15,084 nt of DNA from Candidatus Hermodarchaeota archaeon (GTDB lineage Archaea > Asgardarchaeota > Hermodarchaeia > Hermodarchaeales > Hermodarchaeaceae). The notes below the pieces were generated by a model, which ran no database searches, had not been told where the DNA came from, and saw only the letters and a program-made list of their open reading frames with translations. The stretch's first letter is position 1. Every line of letters starts with the position of its first letter. The position numbers were made by a program, and so were the translations under genes. Below are positions 7,971-15,065 of the stretch, in pieces. The stretch is from assembly GCA_016840185.1 (NCBI GenBank), contig JAEOSV010000174.1, forward strand, positions 1 through 15,084. Reading direction: 5' to 3'.

Positions 7971-8696
7971 ATGCTCTACATCCATGAAACACCACTACAC
8001 TTTGGACTCATCCTCATCAGTTGGATTATCCTCTTACTGTTTATCCTCGTAGGGTTCCGCGATACCACCACAAAGGAAAAACGGTTGACCAACCCCTGGC
8101 TTACCTTTGTGACTATGTTCTTCCTGTTCCTCACGTTTTCTCTTCTCTTGATCATGATCTATCAACTCCCTGCCGCTGCAACCGCTGACCAACTCATGCC
8201 CTACTTCATGGCACTCTGGTCTTGTTATGCAATCTACGGGTTTTTCGCCGTCTTCTATTCACTTAGCAGCGATTTCCTCAAGGGCCCGCTTTGGCTTCGG
8301 TATCTTCTCCTCATTGGCACGATTTCTTTCCTCGCGATACTCTGGCTTCTAGTTACCCCCGCTACCGTCCTCCTTGTCTTCGACGGTGCCATGAACTGGC
8401 TTGCCATGCCCCTGATTCCCTTGGCTTACGGGGGCCTCCTCTGGGTCATCTACCTACTCTTCTTCCCCTTCTTACTCACCTATCGCGTCAACCAACACCG
8501 CCAACACCCCATTAAAACCGGCAACTGGCTCGCCTTCTTCGGCGGCCTCCTCGTCGACATCGGCGCACTCCTTATCGCCTTAGTCTTCTTCCTCGCTCCT
8601 TACACACTCATCGCCCTCAGCATCATTGTCATCGGCGGGATCATCACCTTCATCGGTGGCACCATCAACTACCGCGCCAAACCACCCACAACATAA
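7971..8696 (+). CDS. Polytopic membrane protein, unknown function
   Basis: A 241-residue protein made almost wholly of hydrophobic helices, about seven: near 11-28, 43-66, 79-99, 108-132, 139-164, 176-200 and 203-230. There are short charged loops (RDTTTKEKR at 30-38, YRVNQHRQH at 167-175). I recognise no family and see no conserved catalytic motif. The ATG follows GGAGG at 11 nt spacing. Codons are strongly C-ending, matching the C-rich plus strand of this part of the window. It ends 54 nt before a T-run/A-run pair that looks like a bidirectional terminator shared with the convergent HXXEE gene. Confidence 0.72.
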   Translation: MLYIHETPLHFGLILISWIILLLFILVGFRDTTTKEKRLTNPWLTFVTMFFLFLTFSLLLIMIYQLPAAATADQLMPYFMALWSCYAIYGFFAVFYSLSSDFLKGPLWLRYLLLIGTISFLAILWLLVTPATVLLVFDGAMNWLAMPLIPLAYGGLLWVIYLLFFPFLLTYRVNQHRQHPIKTGNWLAFFGGLLVDIGALLIALVFFLAPYTLIALSIIVIGGIITFIGGTINYRAKPPTT

Positions 8697-8749
8697 CCCT
8701 ACGCCCTCATCAGCCCGCAAGCCCACCAACAGCTTCCGGGCATCCTCCC

Positions 8750-8788
8750 TTTTTTTAGAATACACTCTCAGAAGTGAGTATAAAAAAA
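8750..8788. terminator. Bidirectional T-run/A-run terminator candidate
   Basis: TTTTTTTA at 8750-8757 is mirrored by TAAAAAAA at 8781-8788 in the gap between two convergent genes. Each transcript would therefore meet a run of seven U, and the ends can pair as an 8-bp stem. The right A-run is also the leader of repeat A copy 2. Confidence 0.5.
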
Positions 8789-8830
8789 GTGGTCGTCCAC
8801 TACCAGCAGATCGTACAACACCTGTCGGAC
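8781..8830 (+). repeat. Repeat A, copy 2
   Basis: A7 leader, perfect hairpin AGTGG-TCGT-CCACT (8788-8801), then CAGCAGATCGTACAACACC ending near 8822. It lies 26 nt beyond the stop codon of the minus-strand HXXEE gene. On the minus strand it reads as hairpin followed by T7. Confidence 0.8.
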
Positions 8831-8855
8831 TACTCGAAATGTGGTTCATCGTTGC

Positions 8856-9338
8856 TTATTTTTTCATTTTGCGTCGGACAAAAAGGGCAAGGCCAAACAT
8901 CACCAGGGTCATGACTGTACCCATAATCAATGAGATCACATAGTAAAGTAGGAGAATTTCACCCGTTAGGAGAAAATAGCGTGTGATGAAGTACATGAGA
9001 ATCCAATAGAGGGGGCTGGAAATCAGACCCGGTGAATACTCACGGAGCACAATGGTTTGTAGGAAATGCCAGAGCCCATTCGTCACAAACATAAAGGCAA
9101 AACTCAACGGCCAAATCACCCACACTCCACCCAACCACTCAAACACCACGATTCCCACTCCAAACACTAGAAACAGCATGAAATTAAACCCAAAGAACTT
9201 CCGCCACGACGCTTCCAAATAAAACGTCTTACGCATCATCTCCAGAAACCCCCCGCCCACTGCTACCTCCTCAATCACATGCACACAATAGGCCATCACA
9301 TACCCCCAAAATAGCACACTTAACGTAATCTCCATCAT
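8856..9338 (-). CDS. HXXEE-family membrane protein
   Basis: A 160-residue membrane protein with about five hydrophobic helices. The family-defining HxxEE motif is present as HVIEE (residues 20-24), and the second conserved cluster of the family is seen as NGLWHFLQTIVLREYSPGLI (87-106), including the conserved His91 and YSPG. HXXEE proteins have no established activity; the buried His/Glu residues suggest metal binding or catalysis in the membrane, which is inference. The frame is open to a TTG at 9353, but GGTGGTGAG lies directly before ATG codons at 9338 and 9335, so one of these is the likely start. The coding strand is strikingly G/T-rich (plus strand 9121-9180 has 26 C and 4 G), the reverse of the FprA gene on the same strand. 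Confidence 0.85.
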   Translation of the reverse strand: MMEITLSVLFWGYVMAYCVHVIEEVAVGGGFLEMMRKTFYLEASWRKFFGFNFMLFLVFGVGIVVFEWLGGVWVIWPLSFAFMFVTNGLWHFLQTIVLREYSPGLISSPLYWILMYFITRYFLLTGEILLLYYVISLIMGTVMTLVMFGLALFVRRKMKK

Positions 9339-9437
9339 CGAACTCACCACCAACGCTCACAGAAATATACACTATCTACTAAAAAAACTAGTAAAACGGA
9401 TCAAATCGTCAATTACTAGGTTCGTAAAAGCACCTGA

Positions 9438-9490
9438 CAAAGAAAAGTAGGCGTCCACCCCAGCAGATCGTCCAACACCCGTGGTTCCAA
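9438..9490 (+). repeat. Repeat A, copy 3
   Basis: CAAAGAAAAGT leader, a damaged hairpin (GTAGGCGTCCAC at 9447-9458), then CAGCAGATCG, TCCAACACC and CGTGGTTCC. It lies in a divergent spacer (9339-9633), so here it is not downstream of any minus-strand gene. This argues against a pure terminator role. Confidence 0.75.
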
Positions 9491-9590
9491 GTTTCGCTTG
9501 TTTTGCCTCAAACCTCCATCCACTACAGAGAATTTTTATTTTTGGCAACTGAAGATCGGATAATTCGAACGAGGATTTTTCAACAAAAAA

Positions 9591-9600
9591 GCATTATACT
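9591..9600 (+). promoter_or_regulatory. Possible TATA-like element
   Basis: GCATTATACT after an A-run sits 34-43 nt upstream of the ATG at 9634. An archaeal start about 25 nt downstream would give a very short leader that just includes the GGTG ribosome binding site. Single-site match by eye. Confidence 0.3.
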
Positions 9601-9633
9601 AAGTCAATCGTTTATGATTCGAAGGTGCCTATC

Positions 9634-10056
9634 ATGAAGCTCTCTTATGTTGAATGGTTGCAAGGACCAGGTGGGGAACTCATTCTCACCTTTCTGGAAA
9701 ATCCCACTGAAAAACGCTTCAAAGCCATCTACAAAGAACTAACCAAACAACAAAAACGAAACAAGAACTTTCTTCCCCGCAATGAACAGTATCAACTCGG
9801 ATTCACCATGAGCACAATTTATGCTCGCGGACTCAAACTTGAAGAAGCCAAAGCCACCCAAACCCTGAAAATCTTCGCTGATCTTGCCGCGAACCTCACA
9901 GGCGATGAGAACTGGCGACCACCCGACACAAAACTTCCTCAGACATATCCTGCCTATGAAGTCTGGTTCCGAACCCGATTAGGCAAACCCATCCCTGCCC
10001 ATCTCACCCCAACCCACAAAGAAATACAACCCATTCTTCCTCCTCCTATCTTATAG
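9634..10056 (+). CDS. Hypothetical protein (140 aa)
   Basis: A 140-residue soluble protein, helical and basic in its first two thirds, with a Pro-rich tail (LPQTYPAYEVWFRTRLGKPI, then several prolines to the end). I do not recognise the family. EWLQGPGGELILTFLENPTE near the start and the lysine-rich KELTKQQKRNKNFLPRNEQY are the most distinctive parts. The frame opens at a GTG (9625), but GAAGGTG sits 6 nt before the ATG at 9634, which makes the ATG the better start. It is convergent with the cysteine-rich protein gene (53-bp gap), with a TATA-like element just upstream. Confidence 0.65.
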   Translation: MKLSYVEWLQGPGGELILTFLENPTEKRFKAIYKELTKQQKRNKNFLPRNEQYQLGFTMSTIYARGLKLEEAKATQTLKIFADLAANLTGDENWRPPDTKLPQTYPAYEVWFRTRLGKPIPAHLTPTHKEIQPILPPPIL

Positions 10057-10109
10057 TAATATCCTCTTGGCTCTCCATCAAACAATAACGTAATTTCAAG
10101 TATCGAGTT

Positions 10110-10961
10110 CTATACATTCGCAATATTTTGAACACTTTTTGTCCGTTGGTCTGCCATAGTTCCTAAAACGTTCATCGCCTCATCCCAAGCATCGGCGCTC
10201 GAACAATCAGCATTTATAGCCATGCATATAATCATGCACGCTCCCATGGCCACCACATCGTATTCGTTTTTACTAATAGGAATTTCAGATCTACAATCAG
10301 AAACACAACGTCTATACCTCCGTGCACATTCAGTATCTGTCGGCGGGTCATCATCGACCACCTCGATAAACTCACAGAACATCTTACATACCGCAATCAT
10401 GGCTGGAACACCTTCCCACGCCAGTTCACACTGATCTCGGCAATCTCTCCTAGCGGCCAACACCCTTGCCCGGTTTCGTTCATCTTCCCGTCGTTGTGCC
10501 TCCATTTCCTGCAGTATCAAATTTCGAGTTCGATTTCCATTATGAATCAACTGGTTTAACGGAGAACTCAAATTTTGAACCAAATGATCGACCCGTCGCC
10601 TCCATTCCGGTCGAATCTTCCCTCTCAGACGTTCCACGGGTTTCAGGTGATCGGATAATTTCCCCACACCCGTTTGGTAGCTGCGAAAAGCCCGTTCCAT
10701 TGCCGGACGATGTTGTTGTAAACTTCGCACCAACCCTTTCATCTCCCGCAACCACCCTTTCACTTGCGCAACCGTTAACCGCTTCAACATCTGACTCTGC
10801 AAACGTCGAAGTTTTTTATGATCCACACGATACGCACGCAATATTTTAGTTAAATCTCGTTGAACGCGCAATCCCGAAGCATTCACCTGAATCGCCGTCT
10901 TCGTCGCAACCTCAAAACTCTGAACCACATTTCGAGGAGGCTCAATCACCTTCGATCCCAT
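10110..10961 (-). CDS. Helical protein with CX3C cysteine array
   Basis: A 283-residue protein with no signal peptide or membrane helix. Residues 1-170 are highly charged and predicted helical, rich in Arg, Leu and Gln, with coiled-coil character near 145-170. The C-terminal third carries ten cysteines (174, 178, 192, 196, 212, 219, 223, 242, 246, 253), eight of them in four CX3C pairs. Paired CX3C motifs on helices are known from disulfide-bonded helical hairpins (for example small Tim and CHCH proteins, which use CX3C or CX9C); whether these bind metal or form disulfides is unknown. The frame opens at a GTG (10967), but GGTGAT followed by 6 nt points to the ATG at 10961. The coding strand is G-rich. 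No family recognised. Confidence 0.72.
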   Translation of the reverse strand: MGSKVIEPPRNVVQSFEVATKTAIQVNASGLRVQRDLTKILRAYRVDHKKLRRLQSQMLKRLTVAQVKGWLREMKGLVRSLQQHRPAMERAFRSYQTGVGKLSDHLKPVERLRGKIRPEWRRRVDHLVQNLSSPLNQLIHNGNRTRNLILQEMEAQRREDERNRARVLAARRDCRDQCELAWEGVPAMIAVCKMFCEFIEVVDDDPPTDTECARRYRRCVSDCRSEIPISKNEYDVVAMGACMIICMAINADCSSADAWDEAMNVLGTMADQRTKSVQNIANV

Positions 10962-11152
10962 TATCACATCACCATCAAAATCACTTCGCTAAAAACGAAG
11001 CAAACACCATTTCTATCCATCTCCTTTAAAAATCATACAACTCCATCCTAAAACACAAACAACCACCCCCCAAACATCGGATACTACCAGAGTCTCCAGT
11101 AGATTACACCCAGGCTCCTTGCTGCACATCTCCTCTTCCAAGGTATCCAGTG

Positions 11153-11186
11153 AAAAAAGGGGGCGGTGGACGGGTAATACCCGTCC
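11153..11186 (-). terminator. Hairpin terminator of the secreted protein gene
   Basis: On the minus strand, beginning 23 nt after the stop codon, GGACGGGT pairs perfectly with ACCCGTCC around a 3-nt loop (11168-11186). A C-rich stretch and six T (11153-11158) follow. This is the shape of an intrinsic terminator. Confidence 0.65.
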
Positions 11187-11209
11187 ATGCACTTATTGTT
11201 CGATTTCAA

Positions 11210-12172
11210 CTACCAGAGCAGATAGAAGTATCCGAAGAACATGACTTCACCATATAGCTTGTAGGTGAAGGTGTGGAGCCCATCCTCTGTTTTTGGTAGC
11301 ACGTCATAAAGCTCGCCTGGATGAAATAGCGCTTTGGGGCACCGATAGAACCACTGATTCATGAAGTTGTCTGGTCGACAAATATGATCAACAACTGTCC
11401 CTAGGTCCACGAGAGGTATATCATCGATGAAGACCTCGACATTGAGTGACTCAAAGAACTCGCGCGCCTGCTGGATATTGGTAATGCCCAAATCATTCTC
11501 ATAAGGTACGGCGTACGCAGGTCCACCCACCAGGAGGGGATCACCGGCATAGAAGGCGGGTCCTAACCAACCCGACCCCTCATAAACACCCCACCATGAA
11601 AACACCGGCATAATCACTTGACCAAACCGATTGCTCTCCACGGGAAACAGATGTGCCGCATGAAGATCAGCACGATATGCATTCACTCGGGGACTGTGAG
11701 CCCAGCTTTGCAGCGCTCCCACAGAGAGTCCACGAGAAACCGCGTAGGGCTCCGGAATCACATCCGGACCCACCTCTACACGGAGAGTATACTCCACTCC
11801 CGGGTCTGGTGCATTGTATCCGTGTACATAAACATACACATCGGTGGGAGCAGCAAAGCCACTTAAAAACGCCATTTCTGGGTTATTCCAAATCGCTCCT
11901 GCGGTGAGATAATTCCCGTTATCCCAGACGTAGAAATCGAGGTCATAACCGCCCAAATCGGGGCGGTCCCAACTCAGCTTGAAGCTAATCTCCAATCCTG
12001 CTGGTACTGTCCCAAGGAAGTGCCATTGCCACTCACCTTGGGTGATGGTTCTTGTATCCTCATAAAACGGAGGATCACTCGCTAACACGGGGGGCAGGAA
12101 CATCGCAAACCCTAGCACAGTGCAAAACAGCATCACTAACGTAAGCACTCTAACTTTCCTTACCATTCGCAT
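11210..12172 (-). CDS. Secreted beta-sandwich protein
   Basis: A 320-residue exported protein. The N-terminus is a clear signal peptide: basic MRMVRKVR, a hydrophobic core to about residue 25, and a cleavage site VLA-S near 31/32. The mature N-terminal domain (about 40-135) has the look of a PPC-like (pre-peptidase C-terminal) beta sandwich: WQWHFLGTVPAGLEISFKLS, GGYDLDFYVWDNG and the closing YTLRVEV. The rest (about 140-320) is unrecognised and aromatic-rich, with two cysteines in HICRPDNF...FYRCPK that could form a disulfide outside the cell. There is no C-terminal anchor. The open frame extends to 12241, but GGAGTGAT lies just before the ATG codons at 12172 and 12166, and the signal peptide begins there. 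Three CAATTG motifs lie upstream and a strong hairpin terminator downstream. Confidence 0.78.
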   Translation of the reverse strand: MRMVRKVRVLTLVMLFCTVLGFAMFLPPVLASDPPFYEDTRTITQGEWQWHFLGTVPAGLEISFKLSWDRPDLGGYDLDFYVWDNGNYLTAGAIWNNPEMAFLSGFAAPTDVYVYVHGYNAPDPGVEYTLRVEVGPDVIPEPYAVSRGLSVGALQSWAHSPRVNAYRADLHAAHLFPVESNRFGQVIMPVFSWWGVYEGSGWLGPAFYAGDPLLVGGPAYAVPYENDLGITNIQQAREFFESLNVEVFIDDIPLVDLGTVVDHICRPDNFMNQWFYRCPKALFHPGELYDVLPKTEDGLHTFTYKLYGEVMFFGYFYLLW

Positions 12173-12197
12173 ACTATCACTCCCAAAAGTCACCCCT

Positions 12198-12236
12198 CCA
12201 ATTGAAAGAGGGTGCCAATTGGGTACTTGCCAATTG
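12198..12236. promoter_or_regulatory. Three CCAATTG motifs upstream of the secreted protein gene
   Basis: CCAATTG occurs at 12198-12204, 12215-12221 and 12230-12236, starts 17 and 15 bp apart, 26-64 nt upstream of the preferred start of the secreted protein. The CAATTG core is palindromic. The position suits an operator or activator site. No regulator gene is adjacent. Confidence 0.45.
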
Positions 12237-12342
12237 CCCACATCTCACCTAAAAATGACCGTAACCCTAACAGGTCATAAAAGAGCCAAAAACCCCCTAA
12301 ATTTCGACCAAATTGGTCTCCTGTCAGAACAATCCGGTAGTG

Positions 12343-12394
12343 AAAAGGAAAGTGGTCGCCCACTGCAACGGATCGTACAACACCTGTGGTTCCG
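12343..12394 (+). repeat. Repeat A, copy 4
   Basis: GAAAAGGAA leader, perfect hairpin AGTGG-TCGC-CCACT (12351-12364), then GGATCGTACAACACCTGTGG and TTCC. It lies 51 nt beyond the stop of the minus-strand gene that ends at 12446. With copies 2 and 5 this is one of the best-preserved members. Confidence 0.8.
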
Positions 12395-12445
12395 GCTTGA
12401 AGATTCTGGCTTTAAATGAAAGTTATTTATTTTTCTCTAGTGTTC

Positions 12446-13075
12446 CTACATATGTTCCAGCTCTTTAGTGGGCGGGAACAGTGCGAGTCTCCTATCAATT
12501 TCATCGATTAACGGAATGATTCTTCTGAGATCTCCAAGGGTTTTGAGGAGGCCTTTGGTAAAAACTTCATTTTCAAACTGATGATAGACGGAATGAAAGT
12601 GGGATTCGGTGTATACCGCCTCGTCGAAGTTGCGGTAAAGACCCCAAGGCGAGATTAGTCCCTTATATGTTGAATGTAATAACATCATAATTGAGATAGA
12701 CATGCCACTAAGAAAGTCAGGATTACCGTAATCATCTACAGGCGTATCTTTTCCTTCCAGAAAGGCGTTTAGCGCTTTTTTCTTCTCGTTTTTCCATTTG
12801 TTGGGGTCTTGCTCCCACTCAAAGAGACTAATGTATGCAGGAAGCCCCAACATCATCTCTTCTGTCAGGGATTCTGGGAGCTGACTTTGAAGCTCATAGA
12901 CCAGCGGATAAATTTCCCGCATCAAGGCTGTAAAACCCTCAACGCCTTCTTGACGCCTTGGATAATCCGTCTCAAGAAACGCTTTTATTTTCGGCACATA
13001 GTCTCTGGCAAAAAAGGCAACCAGGTATGGGATTTGTTCTGGTTTCACTCTTCTTCCTTGAAGGAACTTCGACAT
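12446..13075 (-). CDS. Hypothetical helical protein (209 aa)
   Basis: A 209-residue soluble protein, predicted mostly helical, acidic in the middle and without cysteine. I do not recognise the family. Distinctive stretches are PYLVAFFARDYVPKIKAFLE near the start, LPAYISLFEWEQDPNKWKNE in the middle and a possible amphipathic or buried helix at GMSISIMMLLHSTYKGLISP. HFHSVYHQFENE contains three histidines and two glutamates but not in a recognised metal site. The ATG is preceded by GGAAGG at 7 nt. It is divergent from the EFR1-like gene across 91 bp, so the two may share a regulatory region. Its base composition is balanced between strands, unlike its left neighbours. Confidence 0.68.
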   Translation of the reverse strand: MSKFLQGRRVKPEQIPYLVAFFARDYVPKIKAFLETDYPRRQEGVEGFTALMREIYPLVYELQSQLPESLTEEMMLGLPAYISLFEWEQDPNKWKNEKKKALNAFLEGKDTPVDDYGNPDFLSGMSISIMMLLHSTYKGLISPWGLYRNFDEAVYTESHFHSVYHQFENEVFTKGLLKTLGDLRRIIPLIDEIDRRLALFPPTKELEHM

Positions 13076-13166
13076 GCAAAACCTTCCATCTGCTCTTGGT
13101 ATTACCTTATTTCATGATAGTTTTTTATATCTTTGATGATTTCAAACCCAAATTAGGGAATGTATC

Positions 13167-14057
13167 ATGAAAATTAAGGCAGTGAAAGTCATCAGTTTCT
13201 CTCCAACCGGGGGCTCAAGGAAGGTGGCTGAAGCCATCGCCAAAGGAACCCGCGCCCCTATAGAACATGTTGATCTGACCCCGCCCAGTGCACGCACCCA
13301 ACAATTTCCGGAATTTACCGATGAGCTTGCCATTATCTCCGTTCCCGTATACGCAGGGCGTGTACCCACTGAAGCCGCCTACCGAATCCGAAGGCTAACA
13401 AGTGACAGAGCGCCCTGGAGCGTTAAACGCGCCAATAAAATCCCCGCCGTCATTGTTGTTACCTACGGTAACCGCGCCTACGAAGATTCCCTCTTTGAAT
13501 TAGGCGACATCGTCTCGGAAGTAGGATTCCAACCCATTGCCGCAGGCGTCTTCTTATGTGAACACTCCTTTAGCGTCCCCGAGGTGCCCACAGCGCACGG
13601 ACGACCTGATGTCAAAGATCTTGCTAAGGCTAAAGGGTTTGGTAAACAGATCCGGGGCAAGTATGAAAAAGCCCATACCATCGACGACCTCACCCCGGTC
13701 ACTCCTCCTGGCACCACTCCATACTCGCTAGCTATGAGTGCGGGACTCACTTTTTACGACTATGGCGAATTAGCAACCCCTTACACCAACGAGGACCAAT
13801 GCACTAAATGTGGGAAGTGTGTCGATGTCTGTCCTACCGCTGCAATACGGATAGAGCATGTTGTCTCCCATCCATCCCCCATGATCGGATACGCCCTGCG
13901 TCTGATTTCCACAGACCATAATGCGTGTATCTGGTGTTGCGCCTGCGTCAAAAACTGTCCTACCGGCGCACGGGTCATGAGCAAACGCATTCTCAAGTCA
14001 CAAAGCGATCTGAACAAAGGCTATCCCGACAGAAAAGAACCCGAAACCTACCTCTAA
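13167..14057 (+). CDS. EFR1-like flavodoxin plus two [4Fe-4S] ferredoxin
   Basis: A 296-residue redox fusion. Residues 1-165 form a flavodoxin-like domain with an FMN phosphate loop SFSPTGGSRK (10-19), VPVYAGRVP at 59-67 and VVTYGNRAYED at 97-107 in the usual flavin-contact positions. Residues 205-275 hold two [4Fe-4S] motifs: CTKCGKCVDVCP (Cys212, 215, 218, 222) and CIWCCACVKNCP (Cys254, 257, 260, 264, with an extra Cys258). This is the architecture of the EFR1 family of ferredoxins found in anaerobes, which pass electrons between low-potential carriers; the partner is unknown. It is cytoplasmic and of normal length. GGGAATG precedes the ATG. Its stop codon overlaps the stop of the convergent membrane protein gene by 4 nt. 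Confidence 0.93.
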   Translation: MKIKAVKVISFSPTGGSRKVAEAIAKGTRAPIEHVDLTPPSARTQQFPEFTDELAIISVPVYAGRVPTEAAYRIRRLTSDRAPWSVKRANKIPAVIVVTYGNRAYEDSLFELGDIVSEVGFQPIAAGVFLCEHSFSVPEVPTAHGRPDVKDLAKAKGFGKQIRGKYEKAHTIDDLTPVTPPGTTPYSLAMSAGLTFYDYGELATPYTNEDQCTKCGKCVDVCPTAAIRIEHVVSHPSPMIGYALRLISTDHNACIWCCACVKNCPTGARVMSKRILKSQSDLNKGYPDRKEPETYL

Positions 14058-14497
14058 TCCTGTTTGCGCTGCTTGAGAGCCAGAACTCCAAGACCGACTC
14101 CTAAAACCCACAAGACGCTCAGGGCAATCGTTGCCCAAAATGCAATGGGGATGGCAGGGGGAATAAGGAACCATGCCGGAGGCCACACCGGCAGCATAAT
14201 AATAAACAGAAACAGCACCGCCCAGCGCTGATCCCCCCGATAGTACCGTTGAAGGACCAAAAGCGATGCAAGGGCAATGGAAATGTGCGCGAATCCTAGT
14301 AGACGCTGAGCAAGTACAAATGCACTGGCAAGCAAGGGCGAAAACGCCACGATTGCCGACCACTCCATGCCGACATATTCCAAAATGAATGAAGGGGCTC
14401 CAAGAACAGCAAAGACCACTCCAAAGGCCATCGAACCAAGAGCCACAATAATTAACAAAATCCAACTAACATCCAGCAGACCAAATTTACGCAACAA
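14054..14497 (-). CDS. Small polytopic membrane protein (147 aa)
   Basis: A protein of about 147 residues with four or five hydrophobic helices (near 10-34, 48-66, 69-84, 91-112 and 115-138) and a basic end, LALKQRKQD. No family recognised; DQRWAVLFLFIIMLPVWPPAW is the most distinctive part. Start codons are uncertain: the frame opens at GTG 14503 with AGGTG only 2 nt before it, while TTG at 14497 has 8 nt spacing and is preferred. The 3' end overlaps the EFR1-like gene's stop codon tail to tail, leaving no room for separate terminators. A link to electron transfer is possible only by position. Confidence 0.68.
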   Translation of the reverse strand: MLRKFGLLDVSWILLIIVALGSMAFGVVFAVLGAPSFILEYVGMEWSAIVAFSPLLASAFVLAQRLLGFAHISIALASLLVLQRYYRGDQRWAVLFLFIIMLPVWPPAWFLIPPAIPIAFWATIALSVLWVLGVGLGVLALKQRKQD

Positions 14498-14524
14498 GAC
14501 CACCCCACCTACTCTGATACAGAG

Positions 14525-14579
14525 CTATGTAAAAAAAGGGTTTCCTGTCTTTTACAGACAACGATTCCCTGCCATTGAG
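14525..14579 (+). repeat. Repeat B, copy 2
   Basis: A 55-nt match to 5830-5883 in the same orientation. CTGT and ACAG again flank a 5-nt T-rich loop (14545-14557). A repeat A copy begins 27 nt downstream, so here the two repeat families sit together in one divergent spacer. Confidence 0.7.
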
Positions 14580-14606
14580 TGACAAAGAACACTCCGATAC
14601 AGTTCC

Positions 14607-14658
14607 CAAAGAAAAGTGGTCGCCCACTCCACCTGATCGTTACAACCACCCATGTTCT
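14607..14658 (+). repeat. Repeat A, copy 5
   Basis: CAAAGAAAA leader, perfect hairpin AGTGG-TCGC-CCACT (14615-14628), then TGATCGTTACAACCACCC. It is upstream of the small two-helix protein gene, and no minus-strand gene end is nearby. Confidence 0.8.
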
Positions 14659-14769
14659 GTTTGTATTCCTATGATTGAGACGCTCTGAGATGTTACAGTT
14701 AATATCAGTACTTAGAAATAACTTGGACCACCTATGTTTACCTGTGCTTTCATTGTGGGAGGTGATTCA

Positions 14770-14997
14770 ATGGCAAGAGTATATTGCATTATTCTGAAAA
14801 TACTCACGGTAATCAACTTGGTGTTAGTCAGCCTGAATTTCGTCATTCCCCTCCTCGGTCTTCCGATCGTGGGGGCACCAACCCCCGTCCAAGCCATCCT
14901 ACTCTATGTCTATTTCGGAACCTTCGCTTGGCCGATATTAACCGGTCTCATTCTCCTCCTCAACGTATTCAAACCCGGCGGCGGCAAGACCGGATAA
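14770..14997 (+). CDS. Small two-helix membrane protein (75 aa)
   Basis: A 75-residue protein with two hydrophobic segments (about 4-42, which may be one or two helices, and 47-67) and a glycine/lysine-rich end, FKPGGGKTG. No family recognised. The start is well decided: GGAGGTGATT ends 2 nt before the ATG at 14770 (7 nt from GGAGG), the best ribosome binding site on the plus strand, so the 12-residue upstream extension to 14734 is not used. Such a strong site supports real expression. Repeats A and B lie upstream and another repeat A follows 68 nt after the stop. Confidence 0.7.
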   Translation: MARVYCIILKILTVINLVLVSLNFVIPLLGLPIVGAPTPVQAILLYVYFGTFAWPILTGLILLLNVFKPGGGKTG

Positions 14998-15065
14998 CCC
15001 AGTTGAAGCATAACCTACCAATCACTTGATCGAAAACCGAGAACAGACCAAACCCAATAAAGCGT

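Noticed and set aside
10466..10849. 127-codon plus-strand frame inside the cysteine-rich protein gene
   Set aside because: Pro/Ser/Thr-rich translation typical of a shadow, no ribosome binding site; the minus-strand frame is longer and has GGTGAT before its ATG.
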